Below, one piece after another: positions 52,470 to 55,035 of a stretch of DNA of 55,035 bases (position 1 is its first letter; every line of letters starts with the position of its first letter). The notes beneath the pieces were generated by a model that worked only from the letters and a program-made list of their open reading frames with translations, searched no databases and was not told the origin of the DNA. The stretch is taken from NCBI GenBank assembly GCA_019359315.1, contig JAHHHO010000036.1, forward strand, positions 1-55,035, in the 5' to 3' direction. The position numbers and the translations under genes were made by a program. This DNA is from Myxacorys californica WJT36-NPBG1. GTDB lineage: Bacteria; Cyanobacteriota; Cyanobacteriia; Leptolyngbyales; Leptolyngbyaceae.

Positions 52470-53372
52470 TTAAGTTTTTGCGAAACGGCGTACCGCAAAC
52501 AGACTGCCCATTAATCCTACCGAAGCTCCGAAGCTCAGCAAAATTGTCGGAAGGAGGATGACCTCCATGGGTTTAAGTGGAGCGTTGTGCGTGAGAAATT
52601 GCAAAAAGTCGGCTTGCTCGGATAGAAGATGCGCGATCGCCCGTTGTACCCCGTAAATCAATCCCCCGGCGATCGTGGCTCCTACAACGCCAAATGTGAT
52701 GCCTTGCAGCACAAACGGTAGATAAATCCAGCCCCGTGTGGCTCCCACCAGTTGCATCACTTCAATTTCGCGACGACGGGCCAACACAATCAGTCGAATC
52801 GTCGTGCTGATCACGGCGATCGCCGTTATGGTTAGCATCCCCGTGATCATCAAACTGACCGAGTTAAATCCTTGATTAAGTTGGGCAATTCGTTGTACCG
52901 CTTCATCCACATAGCGAACGTCTTCAACGCCTTGTAGCTGTTTAAGCGTTTGAGCGAGAGCCGGCACTTGCTCAGATGATTTTGCTTTGACTTTCAATTC
53001 GTCAACTAAAGGATTTCCCTCCAGCTGGTTGGTTGCATCTTTGAGGCTCGACAAACCCAGTTCTTTTACTAAATGGCTCCATGCTTCCTCTTTTGAAGTT
53101 CCTTCTACAGCCGCCACCGAAGGCAGCTTCTCGACGACCGGCTTGAGCATGTCTACCGAAACGCCCGTTTCTAGATAAGCCGAAACTTCTAACTGGCTGC
53201 CAAACTGGTTCAGCAAGCCTTCTAGCTGCCATGATGCTTGCAAACTCACGCCAAACAGAAACAGCAGAACTGTTACCGTACTGATGGCTGCCCAATTCAT
53301 CCAGCCGCCCCGCCTTAAGCCGAGCATCGTTTCTCGCAGCAAATAATCAAGCTTTGTAAAAAATCGCAGCAT
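52470..53372 (-). CDS. ftsX: Cell division ABC transporter permease FtsX
   Basis: FtsX couples the FtsE ATPase to activation of periplasmic peptidoglycan hydrolases at the septum. The 300-residue protein has the expected layout: one N-terminal helix (about 30-50), a periplasmic domain (50-180, SAYLETGVSVDMLKP...VRYVDEAV), then three helices. The conserved cytoplasmic LARRREIEVMQLVGATRGWI lies between helices 2 and 3. The ATG at 53372 starts MLRFFTKLDYLLRETMLGLR. ftsE is not adjacent. It lies upstream of DUF3598 on the same strand. Confidence 0.94.
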   Translation of the reverse strand: MLRFFTKLDYLLRETMLGLRRGGWMNWAAISTVTVLLFLFGVSLQASWQLEGLLNQFGSQLEVSAYLETGVSVDMLKPVVEKLPSVAAVEGTSKEEAWSHLVKELGLSSLKDATNQLEGNPLVDELKVKAKSSEQVPALAQTLKQLQGVEDVRYVDEAVQRIAQLNQGFNSVSLMITGMLTITAIAVISTTIRLIVLARRREIEVMQLVGATRGWIYLPFVLQGITFGVVGATIAGGLIYGVQRAIAHLLSEQADFLQFLTHNAPLKPMEVILLPTILLSFGASVGLMGSLFAVRRFAKT

Positions 53373-53537
53373 TAAAATTTCCTCCCCCGTTGCGCTCTCC
53401 CTTTTAACACACATTTTTCTGAACCAAACCCTAGATTCCCAATCCGAAAACCGCACTCCGACCTGCCATAAATTGGATAAGATAGAACCAAGGCGGAATC
53501 GATCCGACCTTTGGCATTCAATGCGGGTGAACTGTCC

Positions 53538-54101
53538 ATGCCTTCTGAAGTTTTAGTTGAGAAAAAAAAGTTAGCAAAGCCGCCCCTAGAGTTGCATCAT
53601 CTCGGCGATCGCGTTTTGCGTCAGCCTGCCAAGCGGGTCGCGAAGGTGGATGACGAAATTCGGCAAATTGTCCGCCAAATGCTGCAAACTATGTATTCCG
53701 AAGATGGGATCGGGTTAGCTGCACCGCAGGTGGCAATCAATAAGCAAATTGTGGTGATTGATATTGATCCTGAGAATCCTGAGCATCAGCCGCTCGTGTT
53801 GATCAATCCAACCGTGAAGTCGTTTGGTAGCGAGATTGTTGCGTCTCAGGAAGGCTGTCTCAGTATTCCGGGCGTCTATTTAGACGTGCAGCGTCCTGAA
53901 GCGATTGAAGTTTCATTTAAAGATGAGCAGGGACGCCCCCGAACGATTAAGGCGACGGGCTTATTATCCCGTGCGATTCAGCATGAGATCGATCACCTCA
54001 ACGGGGTGCTGTTTGTCGATCGCGTGAATAATCAATTGGCGCTGACGCAAGAATTGAAGAAGCGCGGATTCTCAACTCAAGCTGTGAAGCCGGTGGCGTA
54101 A
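53538..54101 (+). CDS. def: Peptide deformylase
   Basis: Def removes the formyl group from nascent proteins. The 187-residue enzyme has all three motifs: EDGIGLAAPQV (motif 1, near 60), EGCLSIPG (motif 2, with the metal-binding Cys) and IQHEIDHLNGVLF (motif 3, HExxH). The ATG at 53538 (MPSEVLVEKKKL) is preferred to the TTG at 53511. A small membrane protein gene follows after 2 bp, so translation is likely coupled. Confidence 0.97.
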   Translation: MPSEVLVEKKKLAKPPLELHHLGDRVLRQPAKRVAKVDDEIRQIVRQMLQTMYSEDGIGLAAPQVAINKQIVVIDIDPENPEHQPLVLINPTVKSFGSEIVASQEGCLSIPGVYLDVQRPEAIEVSFKDEQGRPRTIKATGLLSRAIQHEIDHLNGVLFVDRVNNQLALTQELKKRGFSTQAVKPVA

Positions 54102-54103
54102 CT

Positions 54104-54307
54104 ATGATCATGACTCCCAAAAGCGGCATTTTTCTTGCCGGGTCTTGTGTCGCTGCGATCGCAGCAGTTGGCAGCATTTTTGAGCTTTCCTCTGGCACTC
54201 CAGATTTGGGTGTTCTGAATACCGGAATTATCTTGGGGCTGAGCGCTCCAGCTTGTGTCGTTTGTTTTCTCTCGGCTGTGTCGGATGCGAGAAAACATAA
54301 TTCGTAA
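54104..54307 (+). CDS. Small membrane protein, co-transcribed with def
   Basis: The 67-residue protein has two hydrophobic stretches (GIFLAGSCVAAIAAVGSIF and GVLNTGIILGLSAPACVVCF) joined by a short polar loop, and a basic C-terminus (DARKHNS). Its start lies 2 bp after the def stop, which supports a real gene. I do not recognise a named family, although similar two-helix proteins occur in cyanobacteria. Confidence 0.6.
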   Translation: MIMTPKSGIFLAGSCVAAIAAVGSIFELSSGTPDLGVLNTGIILGLSAPACVVCFLSAVSDARKHNS

Positions 54308-54755
54308 TTTAGCCTGACGATAGAACGTTGAAGAGACGCTAGATGATTGATCTGGCGTCTCTTTGTCGATGGGAGTTCGACATCAATAGGGAGGGAGTTC
54401 GACGAGTTGTTTCGCTTCGTTGACAGCAGCTTTTGCCCCCTAAATCTCCCATTCTGGGGGACTTTGAAGTGGGAGGTTTGGCTTGAAGTTGCCCAATTTT
54501 GGAGGATTTAGGAGCTTCCCGAATTCATAATTGGAGCGAACTACTTCTGTCGAACTAAGATCTTTTTAAGGTTGAACACAGCTATTCCCTAAGCGGCTCT
54601 CGACTAGCTTAGTTTAGTTTGGACTAGCAGGCTTCGAGTGTTACTCAACAGGATGTCATGAAAAACTTGCTCAACCGTTGATAGCAGTTGAAGCCAATGC
54701 ATGGACGTTGCTATTCTCAAACCTAAGCTGCTGTTGAGGCTGAAGGTGTAGAGGA
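54308..54755. other. 448-bp intergenic region with noncoding repeat-like sequence
   Basis: It contains a short direct repeat GGGAGTTCGAC (about 54370 and 54391) and an inverted partner GTCGAACT near 54550. Between them is CCCCCTAAATCTCCCATTCT-type sequence, which resembles dispersed noncoding elements of cyanobacterial genomes. I see no open frame. It may be a small palindromic repeat element or IS relic. Confidence 0.4.
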
Positions 54756-55035
54756 TTACTCGGATTTTCTGCGTTTAGAGACTCGTTTTTTAACCGTCGG
54801 ATAGCGAGGAGGCGGAGATGGCTTTTCTCCTTTCGCCCGTCCTGGGGATTTACCTCACTGTTTGGGTGGAGGAGCAGGTGTGCCAATTGCGGCAAGAATG
54901 CTGGCAAAACGACTTGGCAAGTTACTGCGATAGAAAAAACGGTCGCGAGAGGAGATCGCGAGTTAGCTTGGCAAGAGCCTCTGTAAAATCTGCTCCCCGG
55001 TCTGCCTCTGGTTAAACTGCGTCAAGATGAATTGC
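54756..55035 (-). pseudogene. C-terminal remnant of an IS701/IS4-like transposase
   Basis: Read on the minus strand, one frame gives ILAAIGTPAPPPKQ, a TGA, GKSPGRAKGEKPSPPPRYPT, then VKKRVSKRRKSE and a TAA at 54756. The IGTPAP.PK..GKSPGR.KG......RYP.VKK ending is well known from a large group of cyanobacterial transposases. The internal TGA, at a place where relatives have Arg or Trp, and a TAA upstream show decay. It runs into the right window edge. Confidence 0.6.

Overview
The window is chromosomal DNA of a cyanobacterium, most likely a filamentous, Leptolyngbya-like one. The evidence is the very frequent octamer GCGATCGC (HIP1) and a set of lineage-typical genes: Ycf34, DUF1830 (broken here), DUF3598, an EGY-type M50 protease carrying the GNLR motif, a geranylgeranyl-reductase-family flavoprotein, and a HetZ homologue followed by a PatU-like gene. 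HetZ and PatU are largely associated with filamentous cyanobacteria. Most of the window is ordinary core genome, with one clearly accessory stretch at about 32.1-38.7 kb and transposase remnants at both window edges.

Layout. 1-75 is the start of an IS5-type transposase running off the left edge. 0.2-5.7 kb holds a DUF2079 membrane protein and a forward lipid operon, plsX-fabH-fabD-plsC. 5.7-7.8 kb is a partner-switching pair: a REC-GAF-PP2C (SpoIIE-type) phosphatase and an RsbW-like kinase. 7.9-12.4 kb holds a secreted protein, an EGY-like site-2 protease, a TPR protein and ycf34. 12.6-18.6 kb holds the CCA-adding enzyme, penicillin-binding protein 2, a family 2 glycosyltransferase and a GGR-family flavoprotein. 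19.2-22.8 kb is a signalling block: a REC-histidine kinase hybrid, a triple-PAS histidine kinase and a small zinc-ribbon protein. 23.3-27.9 kb holds mgtC-like, an ArnT-type glycosyltransferase, bioY-lspA and bioB. 28.0-31.1 kb holds a subtilase followed by a serpin on the same strand. rpe ends at 32.03 kb.

32.1-38.7 kb is the accessory zone. It contains a dead IS4-family element with inverted repeats, two arrays of a 21-bp repeat encoding TPPSEPG-like heptads, a frameshifted DUF2281-like antitoxin, a truncated HicB-like ORF, an intact antitoxin-VapC pair, a CBS-less DUF21 protein, a Uma2 nuclease, a tautomerase and a GNAT acetyltransferase preceded by a 4 x 15-bp repeat.

38.8-55 kb returns to core genes: a TgpA-like protein with a degenerate triad, patU-like and hetZ, a divergent unknown protein, a DUF1830 gene with one in-frame amber codon, DAHP synthase, a nu-class-like GST, serS, rseP-nth, rpsN, a cyanobacterial hypothetical, aat, DUF3598, ftsX, def and a small membrane protein. 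The right edge holds the C-terminal remnant of a second transposase type.

The most interesting candidates are the subtilase-serpin pair (the subtilase appears to have Glu where the family has its catalytic Asp), the TgpA-like protein without Cys and His, the hetZ-patU locus, and the 21-bp repeat arrays that flank the toxin-antitoxin remnants. I saw no rRNA, tRNA, CRISPR array or confident riboswitch.
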